Counted from the stretch's first letter, positions 48,696 to 57,625 are shown. The stretch is 64,000 bases of DNA from an uncultured Eubacteriales bacterium (GCA_900545815.1 URAM01000005.1:1-64000), one strand, 5' to 3'. Notes: generated from the sequence alone by a model not told the origin. Program-made: numbers and translations.

Positions 48696-48805
48696 GGATT
48701 ACGCACACCCAGGTGGTCTGCGCCCTGTGTCCTGCCCGTTTTGGCGGTGGGATTGGCGTGGAAAAAGCCGGGTGGAGGTAACAACTAAAAAGGAGGATTT
48801 TATCC
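48696..48805 (+). promoter_or_regulatory. 5' leader of rpsB
   Basis: About 110 bases lie between the expected transcription start and rpsB. They are GC-rich with internal complementarity (for example CACCC near 48707 and GGGTGG near 48772, and CCTGCCC with GGGCAGG-type pairing). Autoregulatory leaders are known for ribosomal protein operons, but no defined class was recognised here. Confidence 0.4.
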
Positions 48806-49522
48806 ATGGCAGTCGTATCTATGAAGCAGCTTCTGGAAGCAGGCGTTCACTTCGGGCATCAGACCCGTCGTTGGAACCCCAAGATGGCAACCTATATCTA
48901 CACCGAGCGCAACGGTATCTATATCGTTGACTTGCAGAAGACCGTCAAGAAGCTGGAAGAAGCCTACAACTTCGTCAAGGACGTGGCAGCATCTGGCAAG
49001 ACCGTCCTGTTCGTCGGCACTAAGAAGCAGGCTCAGGAAGCAATCAAGGAAGAAGCAACCCGTTGCAGCATGTTCTATGTCAACTCCCGTTGGCTGGGCG
49101 GCATGCTGACCAACTTCAAGACCATGCGTGGCCGTGTGGATCGCATGAATCAGCTGAAGAAGATGGAAGAAGACGGCACCTTCGATATGCTCCCCAAGAA
49201 GGAAGTCATCAAGCTGATGCACGAGCAGGAAAAGCTGGAGAAGTACCTGGGCGGCGTCAAGGACATGAAGCAGCTCCCCGGTGCTGTGTTCGTGGTCGAC
49301 CCCCGCAAGGAACACAATGCCATCGCTGAAGCTCGTAAGCTGAAGATCCCCGTGGTCGCCATCGTTGACACCAACTGCGATCCCGACGAGATTGATTATG
49401 TCATCCCCGGCAACGATGACGCTATCCGCGCCATCCGTCTGATCTCCGGCGTCATGGCCAACGCTGTCACCGAAGGCAAGCAGGGCGAGGAAGTCGAAGA
49501 AGTCGAAGCAACCGAAGAATAA
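48806..49522 (+). CDS. rpsB: 30S ribosomal protein S2
   Basis: This 238-residue protein has LLEAGVHFGHQTRRWNPKM at the start, then RWLGGMLTNFKTM, and the C-terminal DTNCDPDEIDYVIPGNDDA. The acidic tail is normal. The ribosome site is AAAAGGAGG. Codon use is strongly biased, as expected for high expression. tsf follows in the usual order. Confidence 0.98.
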   Translation: MAVVSMKQLLEAGVHFGHQTRRWNPKMATYIYTERNGIYIVDLQKTVKKLEEAYNFVKDVAASGKTVLFVGTKKQAQEAIKEEATRCSMFYVNSRWLGGMLTNFKTMRGRVDRMNQLKKMEEDGTFDMLPKKEVIKLMHEQEKLEKYLGGVKDMKQLPGAVFVVDPRKEHNAIAEARKLKIPVVAIVDTNCDPDEIDYVIPGNDDAIRAIRLISGVMANAVTEGKQGEEVEEVEATEE

Positions 49523-49600
49523 TCTAGTTGAAACCCATCGGCACTGCTGTCCGGCACGGATAGGGTGCGATGGAAAGATTTATGATACACCTGTCATAGG

Positions 49601-49619
49601 CCCGCCTGGCACGGGCGGG
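49601..49619 (+). other. Hairpin between rpsB and tsf
   Basis: Stem CCCGCC/GGCGGG (49601-49606 with 49614-49619) has no T run and lies in the 126-base gap. It probably tunes read-through or mRNA stability. Confidence 0.5.
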
Positions 49620-49648
49620 TCTATGTGACATTATGGGAGGTAAATAAC

Positions 49649-50587
49649 ATGGCTGTTACCGCAAAAGATGTAAAAGAACTGCGCGAGATGACTGGCGTCG
49701 GCATGATGGACTGCAAGAAGGCTCTGGTAGCCTGCGATGGCGACAAGGAAAAGGCAATCGACTGGCTGCGTGAAAAGGGTCTGGCCGCACAGACCAAGAA
49801 GGCTTCCAAGATCGCTTCCGAAGGCGTCTCCCTGGCTATCGTTGAAAACGGCGTGGGCGTCGTGCTGGAATGCAACTCTCAGACCGACTTCGTGGCAAAG
49901 AACGCCACCTTCCAGGAATTCGTCACCGACTGCGCGAAGGCAGTTGCTGAGCAGAATCCCGCTGACATCGACGCTCTGAAGGCCGCTACCTATCCCGGCA
50001 CCGACCGTACCGTGGATGCTGTTACCGCTGACAAGGTTCTGGCCATCGGCGAAAACCTGCAGCTGCGCCGTTTTGTCCGCTATGATACCGGCCTGAATAT
50101 CCCCTATGTCCACATGAACGGCAAGATCGGCGTTCTGGTGAACCTGGACGTGGCTGATGAACTGAAGACCAACGAGACCGTCATCAACCTGGGCAAGGAT
50201 CTGGCAATGCAGATCGCAGCAATGAACCCCGCTTATGTCTCCAGCGACGAAGTTCCTGAAGAAGAAGTGGAGAAGGAAAAGGCTGTCCAGCTGGCAAAGG
50301 CTCTGGAGGAGAACGCTTCCAACACCAAGATGCCCGAAGAAAAGAAGCAGATGATCGCTGAGAAGAAGGTCGCTGGCCGTATGAACAACTACTTCGCAGA
50401 AGTGTGCCTGCTCAACCAGCAGTTCGTCAAGGAAAGCAAGATGACCGTTGAACAGCACGTCAAGGCTGTCGCCAAGGAAGTCGGCGGCGACATCAAGGTT
50501 GTCAAGTTCGCTCGCTTCGAGACCGGCGAAGGTCTGGCCAAGAAGGAAGAAGACTTCGCAGCAGAAGTCGCCAGCATGATCAAGTAA
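49649..50587 (+). CDS. tsf: Elongation factor Ts
   Basis: This 312-residue exchange factor for EF-Tu has LREMTGVGMMDCKKAL in the N-terminal UBA-like domain, CNSQTDFVAKN in the core, and KMTVEQHVKAVAKEVGG near the end. ATG 49649 follows GGGAGGT. The terminator at 50617 ends the operon, so pyrH has a separate promoter here. Confidence 0.98.
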   Translation: MAVTAKDVKELREMTGVGMMDCKKALVACDGDKEKAIDWLREKGLAAQTKKASKIASEGVSLAIVENGVGVVLECNSQTDFVAKNATFQEFVTDCAKAVAEQNPADIDALKAATYPGTDRTVDAVTADKVLAIGENLQLRRFVRYDTGLNIPYVHMNGKIGVLVNLDVADELKTNETVINLGKDLAMQIAAMNPAYVSSDEVPEEEVEKEKAVQLAKALEENASNTKMPEEKKQMIAEKKVAGRMNNYFAEVCLLNQQFVKESKMTVEQHVKAVAKEVGGDIKVVKFARFETGEGLAKKEEDFAAEVASMIK

Positions 50588-50616
50588 AGGATCCTGCTCC
50601 AATCATAAGCGTTGAA

Positions 50617-50646
50617 AAAATAGGCAGCCATTTGGCTGCCTATTTT
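50617..50646 (+). terminator. Terminator of rpsB-tsf
   Basis: A 14-bp stem AAAATAGGCAGCCA/TGGCTGCCTATTTT (50617-50630 with 50633-50646) has a very tight loop. Confidence 0.85.
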
Positions 50647-50755
50647 ATGATTTTGCATTGAGAAAAGCATCTCCATTATTTCACAACAAGGGGAATGATG
50701 GAGATCTTTTAGATGGAATAGAATGATAGGAAAGAAAGGAGCGAGGAGAAGTTAG

Positions 50756-51697
50756 ATGACAGGAGAGAATGAAATCCTATTTTTTGAAACAGAAGATAAA
50801 CAGGTTAAACTACCTGTGAATGTGGAGAATGGGTCGGTATGGTTGAATCAGAATCAAATCGCCAAGCTGTTTGATAGAGATATAAAGACAATAGGAAAAT
50901 ATATTAGTACTGCATTAAAGGAAGAATTGGATAACATAGAGTCAACCGTCGCAGAATTTGCGACAGTTCAAATGGAAGGAAATCGTGAAGTTGAACGAAA
51001 TGTGGAATACTATAATTTGGATGTCATCATTTCCGTCGGCTATCGCATAAAATCAAAACGTGGCGTTGAATTTCGCAGATGGGCGAATTCTGTTTTAAAA
51101 CAGTACATTTTAAATGGTTATGCAGTAAACGATATTCGTATCAGACAGTTAGGTGAGGTGATACGAATTATGACGCGACCCGAAAACGAGTCAGACAGCA
51201 GACAGGTTCTTTCTGTAATCGAAAAATATAGCAGCGCATTGGATTTGTTGGATGCTTATGATCACCAAAATATGACACGGCCTGAAGGAAATCGTGCAAC
51301 GTATGTCCTTTCCTATGAGGAATGTATGGATGTAATTCAAAGTATGCGATTTGGGGACGAGTCAGATTTGTTTGGGAAAGAGAAAGATGATTCTTTTAAA
51401 GGCAGTATCGGTAATATTTATCAGTCCTTTGGAGAAAGAGAGATCTATGAATCTTTGGAAGAAAAAGCGGCAAATCTGCTGTATTTTATAACGAAAAACC
51501 ACAGCTTTTTCGATGGAAATAAACGAATTGCTGCGACAATGTTTCTTTATTTCCTTGATAAAAACAAGGCGTTGTTTATAGATGGACAAAAGAAAATCGA
51601 AGATGCTGCTTTAGTAGCACTAACCATTATGATAGCAGAGTCCAGACCGGAAGAAAAAGAAATGATGATCAGCGTGGTCATGAATTGTATGGTATAA
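50756..51697 (+). CDS. RhuM-Fic/Doc fusion protein
   Basis: This 313-residue protein has an N-terminal RhuM-like domain (about 1-130: WLNQNQIAKLFDRDIKTIGK, then IISVGYRIKSKRGVEFRRWA) and a C-terminal Fic/Doc domain with H249 in HSFFDGNKR. Fic proteins transfer AMP or phosphate groups to proteins, and the HxFxDGNxR form matches Doc-like toxins and mobile-element Fic proteins. There is no inhibitory helix motif or antitoxin gene beside it. AT-rich codons (many AAA, ATA, TTT) contrast sharply with tsf, implying recent acquisition. Confidence 0.88.
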   Translation: MTGENEILFFETEDKQVKLPVNVENGSVWLNQNQIAKLFDRDIKTIGKYISTALKEELDNIESTVAEFATVQMEGNREVERNVEYYNLDVIISVGYRIKSKRGVEFRRWANSVLKQYILNGYAVNDIRIRQLGEVIRIMTRPENESDSRQVLSVIEKYSSALDLLDAYDHQNMTRPEGNRATYVLSYEECMDVIQSMRFGDESDLFGKEKDDSFKGSIGNIYQSFGEREIYESLEEKAANLLYFITKNHSFFDGNKRIAATMFLYFLDKNKALFIDGQKKIEDAALVALTIMIAESRPEEKEMMISVVMNCMV

Positions 51698-51777
51698 AGA
51701 ATGAACTGACGGGACAGGCAACCATCTGAGGTTGTTCTATTGCGCACCTTTCAGCGGTGTCAAATCCAAAATCACTT

Positions 51778-51823
51778 GCAAGCAGCTTCTGCTCCTATTG
51801 AGCAGAAGCTGCTTGCTTTTTTT
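51778..51823 (+). terminator. Terminator after the RhuM-Fic gene
   Basis: A perfect 17-bp stem (51778-51794 with 51800-51816) with a 5-base loop is followed by seven T. Confidence 0.92.
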
Positions 51824-51836
51824 GGCGCTTTAGCAT

Positions 51837-52575
51837 GAAAAAACCCCCAGTTCTACTGGGGGTGGGAAAAATACTTCAGTACAAGTAGAAGAAAATAACC
51901 TCCTGGCGTAAGATGGTAAAGGTTTGGCGACCGCATTACCAAGAGACGAAAAGGAGGTTATAAACATGGGAAAAAATGAATTGAGACATGGAGCGCACAC
52001 GACATGGAGGTGCCAGTATCATCTGGTATTTGCACCGAAATTTCCGACGTAAAGCAATCTATGGAAAATTGCAAGCAGATATTGGGAAGATTCTGAGAAA
52101 ATTGTGTGAAGAAAAGAACGTCGAAATTATTGAAGCAGAAGCTTGCATTGACCATGTGCATATGTTGGTGAGTATGCCTCCTCATTTGAGTGTATCACAG
52201 TTTATGGGGTTTCTCAAGGGAAAAAGCACGCTGATGATTTTCGATCGCCACCCAAACCTGAAATACAAGTATGGCAGCCGACATTTCTGGTGCCGTGGTT
52301 ATTATGTGGATACGGTAGGGAAGAACAAAAAGGTGATCGAAGAATATATCCGCAATCAGTTGAGTGAAGACGAAATGATGGATCAGATCACGATGAAAGA
52401 ATACATTGACCCGTTTACGGGTAGCAAGAATAAGAAGGCATAAAAACAGGCCGCTTTAGCGGCGGCCTGTAATGGTAATGCGGTGTCAAACTTTTCAATG
52501 CCCCTTTAGGGGTTTTGCCTGTAATGACCCTTCTAGGGTCTGTGCAAACCACTAGTTTACTAGTGGTTTTGATTT
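51837..52575 (+). mobile_element. IS200/IS605-type element (decayed)
   Basis: A left-end hairpin CCCCCAGT/ACTGGGGG (51844-51851 with 51855-51862) and a right-end hairpin AAACCACTAGT/ACTAGTGGTTT (52546-52556 with 52559-52569) flank a frameshifted Y1 transposase frame. There is no tnpB. IS200-type elements use such subterminal hairpins instead of inverted repeats. The outer boundaries are approximate. Three more short hairpins with TTTA- or TTCTA-type loops follow the transposase (52451-52462, 52501-52512, 52526-52540). Confidence 0.75.
51966..52443 (+). pseudogene. tnpA: IS200-type transposase (TnpA), frameshifted
   Basis: From ATG 51966 (AAAGGAGG upstream) the frame reads MGKNELRHGAH, then CQYHLVFAPKF, and then stops at about 52050. 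The rest continues in another frame from RRKAIYGK to the end, with catalytic HVH (IDHVHMLVSM) and the tyrosine in VIEEYIRNQ. One extra base in TTTCC near 52044 explains the break. With it removed the protein would be about 158 residues, full length for a Y1 transposase. Inactivation is likely; a sequencing error cannot be excluded. Confidence 0.85.
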
Positions 52576-52588
52576 GTGGTCAGTCTGT

Positions 52589-53245
52589 TTAGAACAGAGA
52601 AGGGGAGAACACATCCTTTTTAAACGCCTCCCAAGCCTCCGGATTGGTTGCGTAATAATACGGACATAATTTACCGGTCACATCGTAGTGCCGTATCACA
52701 TCATCGCTGCTCAGCCCGTACCCATCCGCTAGGTAGCGCACCAGCTTTACCAACGATTGATAGGTGGCATCGGAGAATTGACCGGACTGGTCGGGATGGC
52801 AGCACTCAATGGAGATGGTGTCATCGTTGCGGGAGTTGGAGCAATAGGCGATTTCATTGAGGGGGATGCACTGGATGATCTTGCCGTCGATGCCGATGAT
52901 GAAATGGCTGCTGGCGTAGGTGGCACCGGACTGGGCGAGACCGGCGAAGTAGCTGCGGTTGGCCTCGGCAGAGGTGTTGGGGTTGCCGGTGTAGTGGACA
53001 ACCACGCCGTTGACCTGCTTCAGTGGGATCTGGGGACGGGAGTAGGGGTTCTCCGGCAGCAGATCTACTGTGATCCAGTCCTCCTCCAGCACCGGCGGCA
53101 GGGACTTGGATGAGAGCAGGTAGGGGCGGAGAAAGAGAAAGAGCACACCGGCAACAGCCAGCAGAAGGAGCAGCTTCCAGGAAAAAGTGTGGCCTTTGAC
53201 CGGTCGCTTGGAGCGTTTGGAGGCGGGGGCGGAGACGGTTGGCAT
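52589..53245 (-). CDS. Membrane-anchored N-acetylmuramoyl-L-alanine amidase
   Basis: This 218-residue protein has a basic N-terminus, one membrane helix (about 24-40) and an Amidase_2/PGRP-type domain. Zinc ligands are the histidine in GVVVHYTG and the histidine and cysteine in RHYDVTGKLCP. It cleaves the bond between MurNAc and the stem peptide outside the membrane. AAGGTC lies before the ATG. It is oriented against its neighbours and sits in the accessory insert between tsf and pyrH. Confidence 0.88.
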   Translation of the reverse strand: MPTVSAPASKRSKRPVKGHTFSWKLLLLLAVAGVLFLFLRPYLLSSKSLPPVLEEDWITVDLLPENPYSRPQIPLKQVNGVVVHYTGNPNTSAEANRSYFAGLAQSGATYASSHFIIGIDGKIIQCIPLNEIAYCSNSRNDDTISIECCHPDQSGQFSDATYQSLVKLVRYLADGYGLSSDDVIRHYDVTGKLCPYYYATNPEAWEAFKKDVFSPSLF

Positions 53246-53378
53246 GAGGATGACCTTCTTTCTGCACGGTTCTTTTGAGTAGATTATAGTACAAAATGGG
53301 GGAAAAGCAATAAAATTGCCATTAAAAATTCAGAATGGGGAAAGTTGACTTTGTGTGAAAAAAAATCCCCTGAACCTC

Positions 53379-53407
53379 TTTCCAAAAAGGCAAAAATAGA
53401 TTAAAAT
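53379..53407 (+). promoter_or_regulatory. Probable promoter of the pyrH operon
   Basis: TTTCCA (53379-53384) and TAAAAT (53402-53407) are 17 bases apart in an AT-rich stretch. The -35 match is weak. Confidence 0.45.
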
Positions 53408-53476
53408 ATAAGAGATAAATTCACTCTTTTGGATACTTTTCAAATAGGTATGGAAATCGTAAAGGAGATCATCCGG

Positions 53477-54190
53477 ATGGAAGCACCAAAATATAAACGA
53501 GTCTTATTGAAGATCAGCGGAGAAGCCCTGGCTGGCGACGAACGGCGCGGCCTGAACTTTGATGTGATTAACAAAGTGGCCGATGCCATCAAAGAATGTA
53601 CCCAGCTGGGCGTCCAGGTGGGCGTTGTGGTAGGCGGCGGCAACTTCTGGCGGGGCAAGAAGGACGGCGGCGATGATATGCAGCGAGTCCGTGCTGACCA
53701 CATGGGGATGCTGGCCACGGTCATCAATGCCCTGGCCGTGGCGGATGTGCTGGAGCGCAAGGAAGTGGATGTCCGTGTTCAGACCGCCATTGAGATGAAG
53801 TCCATCGCTGAGCCCTACATCCGCGCCCGTGCCGTCCGGCACCTGGAAAAGGGGCGCGTGGTCATCTTCGGCTGCGGCACCGGCAACCCCTTCTTCTCCA
53901 CCGATACTGGCGCGGTGCTCCGTGCTTCGGAGATCGATGCGGATATGATTTTGCTTGCCAAGAATGTGGATGGCGTCTACAACGCAGACCCCGCCATCGA
54001 CCCCAACGCTGTGCGGTTCGATGAGATCGACTACGACACGGTGCTTGCCAAGCACCTGGAAGTTATGGACTTTACAGCCACCTCTCTGGCCATGGAATGT
54101 CAGATTCCGGTGATGCTGTTTGCATTGAAAGACCCCCAAAACATCGTGCGTGCCGTCATGGGTGAAGAAGTCGGCACCATTGTACACTAA
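53477..54190 (+). CDS. pyrH: UMP kinase
   Basis: This 237-residue enzyme phosphorylates UMP to UDP. KRVLLKISGEALAGDERRG, VVVGGGNFWRG and GTGNPFFSTDTGAVLRA are family signatures. ATG 53477 has AAGGAG nine bases upstream; upstream in-frame TTG and ATG codons lack such a site. frr follows after 14 bases. Confidence 0.96.
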   Translation: MEAPKYKRVLLKISGEALAGDERRGLNFDVINKVADAIKECTQLGVQVGVVVGGGNFWRGKKDGGDDMQRVRADHMGMLATVINALAVADVLERKEVDVRVQTAIEMKSIAEPYIRARAVRHLEKGRVVIFGCGTGNPFFSTDTGAVLRASEIDADMILLAKNVDGVYNADPAIDPNAVRFDEIDYDTVLAKHLEVMDFTATSLAMECQIPVMLFALKDPQNIVRAVMGEEVGTIVH

Positions 54191-54204
54191 GGAGGAAACA
54201 CACT

Positions 54205-54762
54205 ATGATGAAGGAATTTTTGAATGATACGGACGCTCGGATGCAGAAGACCCTGAATTCCGTCCAGGAAGATTTTGCCGCCGTCCGTGCTGGCCGTGCC
54301 AATGCGCAGGTGCTCGACCGCATCAGCGTGGAATACTATGGCACCCCCACTCCCCTGAACCAGGTGGCTACCATCGCTTCCCCCGATCCCCGTCAGCTGA
54401 CCATCCAGCCCTGGGATCAGTCCTTGCTCAAGGCCATTGAGAAGGCCATCAACACCTCCGACCTGGGTATCAATCCCCAGAACGATGGCCGTATCATCCG
54501 CCTGAACTTCCCCCAGCTCACCGAGGAACGTCGTAAGGATCTGACCAAGCAGGTGAAGAAGTACGGCGAGAGCGGCAAGATCGCCATCCGCAACATCCGT
54601 CGGGACGCTATGGATAAGGTCAAGGCCATGAAGAAGAAGTCTGAGATCACCGAGGACGAGGCGAAGGATTATGAAAAGGAACTCCAGAACCTGACCGACA
54701 AGCGCTGTAAGGACATTGACGTTCTCACCGCAGACAAGGAAAAGGAACTGATGAACGTGTAA
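54205..54762 (+). CDS. frr: Ribosome recycling factor
   Basis: This 185-residue protein has RAGRANAQVLDRISVEYYG and RIIRLNFPQLTEERRKDL as in all RRFs. It splits post-termination ribosomes with EF-G. AAGGAGG precedes the start. Confidence 0.97.
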   Translation: MMKEFLNDTDARMQKTLNSVQEDFAAVRAGRANAQVLDRISVEYYGTPTPLNQVATIASPDPRQLTIQPWDQSLLKAIEKAINTSDLGINPQNDGRIIRLNFPQLTEERRKDLTKQVKKYGESGKIAIRNIRRDAMDKVKAMKKKSEITEDEAKDYEKELQNLTDKRCKDIDVLTADKEKELMNV

Positions 54763-54806
54763 GTGCTGGTTTGTCCGCACATCTATCAAACTGGAGGAAA
54801 GAGGTC

Positions 54807-54832
54807 AAAACGGGATTGTCAAATCCCGTTTT
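54807..54832 (+). other. Hairpin between frr and uppS
   Basis: An 11-bp stem AAAACGGGATT/AATCCCGTTTT (54807-54817 with 54822-54832) lies between a GGAGG sequence (54793) and the uppS start. It could be a weak terminator or regulate uppS translation. Confidence 0.6.
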
Positions 54833-54849
54833 GGCGTTCATAGAAGGAT

Positions 54850-55611
54850 ATGTTCCTATTTCGTAAAAACAAAAAGAAACCAACCACCACCGCTCATCCC
54901 CAGGTGGATTTTGACCGCCTGCCCCGTCACGTTGCCATCATCATGGATGGCAACGGCCGCTGGGCCAAGAAACGGGGGATGCCCCGAACGGCCGGACACG
55001 CCGCCGGTGCGGAGACCTTCCGCACCATCGCCACCTACTGCAAGGACATCGGCTTGGATTACCTGACCGTCTACGCCTTTTCCACGGAAAATTGGAAGCG
55101 ACCCCAGGAGGAAGTGGGGGCCATTATGGGTCTGCTGCGCAAATACCTCCACGAGGCCATCGAGGAAATGGCACGGGATCACATCAAACTGGAGTTTTTT
55201 GGAGACTTGACCAGCTTGGATTCAGAGCTGTATCAGCTGTGCCAGGAGACGCGCAAGATCTCGGAAGGCTACACGGGCTTCCAGGTCAATGTGTGCCTGA
55301 ACTACGGCGGTCGGGATGAGATCGTTCGGGCGGCTCGAAAGTTCGCCCAGGACTGCTTGGAAGGGAAGGCCAAGCCAGAGGAGCTGACGGAAACAGCGTT
55401 CGCCAATGACCTGTACTCCGCCGGTATCCCCGACCCGGAGCTGATCATTCGCCCCAGCGGGGAGATTCGGACTTCCAACTTCCTGCTCTGGCAGTCCGCC
55501 TACTCGGAATACTACTTTACTGACGTGCTCTGGCCGGATTTTTCTCCCGATGAGCTTTTGAAAGCGATCGCCTCCTATCAGGGGCGCTCCCGACGATTTG
55601 GAGGTGTCTAA
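54850..55611 (+). CDS. uppS: Undecaprenyl diphosphate synthase
   Basis: This 253-residue cis-prenyltransferase makes the C55 lipid carrier for wall synthesis. D33 in AIIMDGNGRWAKKRG is catalytic; YAFSTENWKRP and LIIRPSGEIRTSNFLLWQ are family motifs. The ribosome site is unusual: GAAGG is only two bases from the ATG. Confidence 0.95.
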   Translation: MFLFRKNKKKPTTTAHPQVDFDRLPRHVAIIMDGNGRWAKKRGMPRTAGHAAGAETFRTIATYCKDIGLDYLTVYAFSTENWKRPQEEVGAIMGLLRKYLHEAIEEMARDHIKLEFFGDLTSLDSELYQLCQETRKISEGYTGFQVNVCLNYGGRDEIVRAARKFAQDCLEGKAKPEELTETAFANDLYSAGIPDPELIIRPSGEIRTSNFLLWQSAYSEYYFTDVLWPDFSPDELLKAIASYQGRSRRFGGV

Positions 55612-55614
55612 CCT

Positions 55615-56439
55615 ATGCTGGGACGTATTATGGTTGCATTGGTGGGGATCCCACTGCTCATCGTGATCCTGTTTTTCTCACCGGTCATTGTCCTGACCGT
55701 GGCGTTCAGCGCCCTCTGTGCCATTGCCGCCTATGAGCTGCTGGGCGCTACTCAGGCAGTACACAACCGGCGCTTGGTGGTCTATGCTGCGCTCTTTTCT
55801 GCGCTGGTGCCCCTTTGGTACTACTTCGGCTGCCGCATCGTGGGGGCTGTGGGCGGCGTGTTCGTCCTCATGCTCCTGCTCTTTGGGGAGGCCATCGCCA
55901 GCCGGCAGACCATGCAGGTGGAGGAGATGGCCATGACGGTATTCGCCGCTTTGGTGGTGCCCAGTATGCTCTCTGTGTTCGTCCTCATGGCGGACTTGGA
56001 GCACGCGCGGCTGTATATGTTCCTGCCCTTTGTCTGCGCCTTCACCAGCGACGCTTTTGCGCTGTTTGCCGGAATGCGCTTCGGCAAACACAAGCTGGCG
56101 CCCCACCTCTCCCCCAAAAAGACGGTGGAGGGCAGCGTGGGCGGCTTCCTGGGGGCAGCTCTGTGCTGTGTGCTTTATGGCCTGTTCATCAGTAAGGTGC
56201 TGGGACACGCACCGGTCTATTGGATGCTGGCTCTGTACGGTCTGCTGGGCAGTCTGGTCTCTCAGCTGGGCGACCTGTCCTTCAGCTATATCAAGCGCCA
56301 GTACGGCATCAAGGACTACGGCCACCTGTTTCGGGAACATGGCGGGGTGCTCGATCGCTTTGACAGCGTGACCTTTTGCGCACCGCTGACCTATCTGTTA
56401 CTCATGATCGTACCGTTTTTTGAATATAATACCCTGTAA
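55615..56439 (+). CDS. cdsA: Phosphatidate cytidylyltransferase
   Basis: This 274-residue polytopic enzyme makes CDP-diacylglycerol. The C-terminal signature includes SYIKRQYGIKDYGHLFREHG and GVLDRFDSV. It starts three bases after the uppS stop. Confidence 0.94.
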   Translation: MLGRIMVALVGIPLLIVILFFSPVIVLTVAFSALCAIAAYELLGATQAVHNRRLVVYAALFSALVPLWYYFGCRIVGAVGGVFVLMLLLFGEAIASRQTMQVEEMAMTVFAALVVPSMLSVFVLMADLEHARLYMFLPFVCAFTSDAFALFAGMRFGKHKLAPHLSPKKTVEGSVGGFLGAALCCVLYGLFISKVLGHAPVYWMLALYGLLGSLVSQLGDLSFSYIKRQYGIKDYGHLFREHGGVLDRFDSVTFCAPLTYLLLMIVPFFEYNTL

Positions 56440-56457
56440 TATCAGGTGGAGGACAGT

Positions 56458-57609
56458 ATGAGAACCATATCCTTACTGGGTTCCACAGGCTCCATCGGGC
56501 GGCAATCTCTGGACGTGATTGCCGCCTGCGGAATGTCTGTGGCTGCTGTGGCCGCCAACCGCAGCGTGGCGCAGCTGGAAGACCAGGTGCGCAAGTTCCA
56601 ACCAAAGCTGGCCGTGTGCTGGGACGAGTCCGCCGCAGCGGACTTAAAGACCCGCATCGCTGACACCAGCACCCGGGTGGCCTCCGGCCGCACCGGCCTG
56701 TTAGAGGCGGCTACCCTGCCCGAAGCGGACACGGTGCTCACCGCCGTGGTGGGCATGATCGGTCTGGAGCCGACCTTGGCCGCCATCCACGAGAAAAAAC
56801 GCATCGCCCTAGCCAATAAGGAAACCCTAGTCTGTGGGGGGGAGCTGGTCATGAGCGAGTCCGCCCGCTGCGGCGCGGAGATCGTGCCGGTGGACAGTGA
56901 GCACTCCGCCATTTTCCAGTGTCTCCAGGGCAGCCGCAGCCACGGAGAAATCAAGCGGGTCATCTTGACCGCCTCCGGCGGCCCCTTCTTCGGCAAGAGT
57001 CGGGAAGAACTGAAGTACGTCACCCGTGCTGACGCCCTGAAGCACCCCAACTGGTCCATGGGCGCGAAAATCACCATCGACTCCGCCACCCTCATGAACA
57101 AGGGCTTGGAGTTCATCGAGGCCATGCGCCTGTATCGGCTCACCCCCGACCAGGTGTCCATTGCCGTCCACCCCCAGAGCATTATCCACTCCCTGGTGGA
57201 ATACCGAGACAACGCCGTTTTGGCACAGTTGGGCGTGGCGGATATGCGTTTGCCTATCCAGTACGCCCTGACCTATCCTGACCGGACGGAGGCAGTGGCA
57301 GCAACCCTGGATCTGTTCTCCTGTCCGCCTCTGACCTTTGCCAAACCGGACTTGGACACCTTCCAGTGCTTGAAACTGGCCTTAGAAGCGGCACGGAAAT
57401 CGGGCACGCCCTGCGCAGTGCTCAACGGTGCCAATGAGGCGGCGGTTGGACTGTTTTTACAGGATAAAATTGGGTTTCTGGATATTGCTGATTTGGTGCA
57501 GTATGCCCTGGAAACCGTGCCGGAAGGCTCGGCGGATACCCTGGAACAGATCTTGACCGCCGACCACGCCGCCCGGGAAGCAGTGGCGTCCGCTTGGAGC
57601 CGTATGTAA
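56458..57609 (+). CDS. dxr: 1-deoxy-D-xylulose 5-phosphate reductoisomerase
   Basis: This 383-residue enzyme makes 2-C-methylerythritol 4-phosphate, the committed step of the MEP isoprenoid pathway. NADPH site LLGSTGSIGRQSLDV, ANKETLVCGGELV and DSEHSAIFQCLQG are conserved. ATG 56458 follows GTGGAGG; an earlier GTG is part of that site. Confidence 0.96.
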   Translation: MRTISLLGSTGSIGRQSLDVIAACGMSVAAVAANRSVAQLEDQVRKFQPKLAVCWDESAAADLKTRIADTSTRVASGRTGLLEAATLPEADTVLTAVVGMIGLEPTLAAIHEKKRIALANKETLVCGGELVMSESARCGAEIVPVDSEHSAIFQCLQGSRSHGEIKRVILTASGGPFFGKSREELKYVTRADALKHPNWSMGAKITIDSATLMNKGLEFIEAMRLYRLTPDQVSIAVHPQSIIHSLVEYRDNAVLAQLGVADMRLPIQYALTYPDRTEAVAATLDLFSCPPLTFAKPDLDTFQCLKLALEAARKSGTPCAVLNGANEAAVGLFLQDKIGFLDIADLVQYALETVPEGSADTLEQILTADHAAREAVASAWSRM

Positions 57610-57625
57610 AAGAATGTGAGGAATT

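Noticed and set aside
51966..52443. Programmed frameshifting in the IS200 transposase
   Set aside because: Y1 transposases of this type are normally one frame, and the site lacks a slippery heptamer with a stimulating structure, so a simple one-base insertion is preferred.
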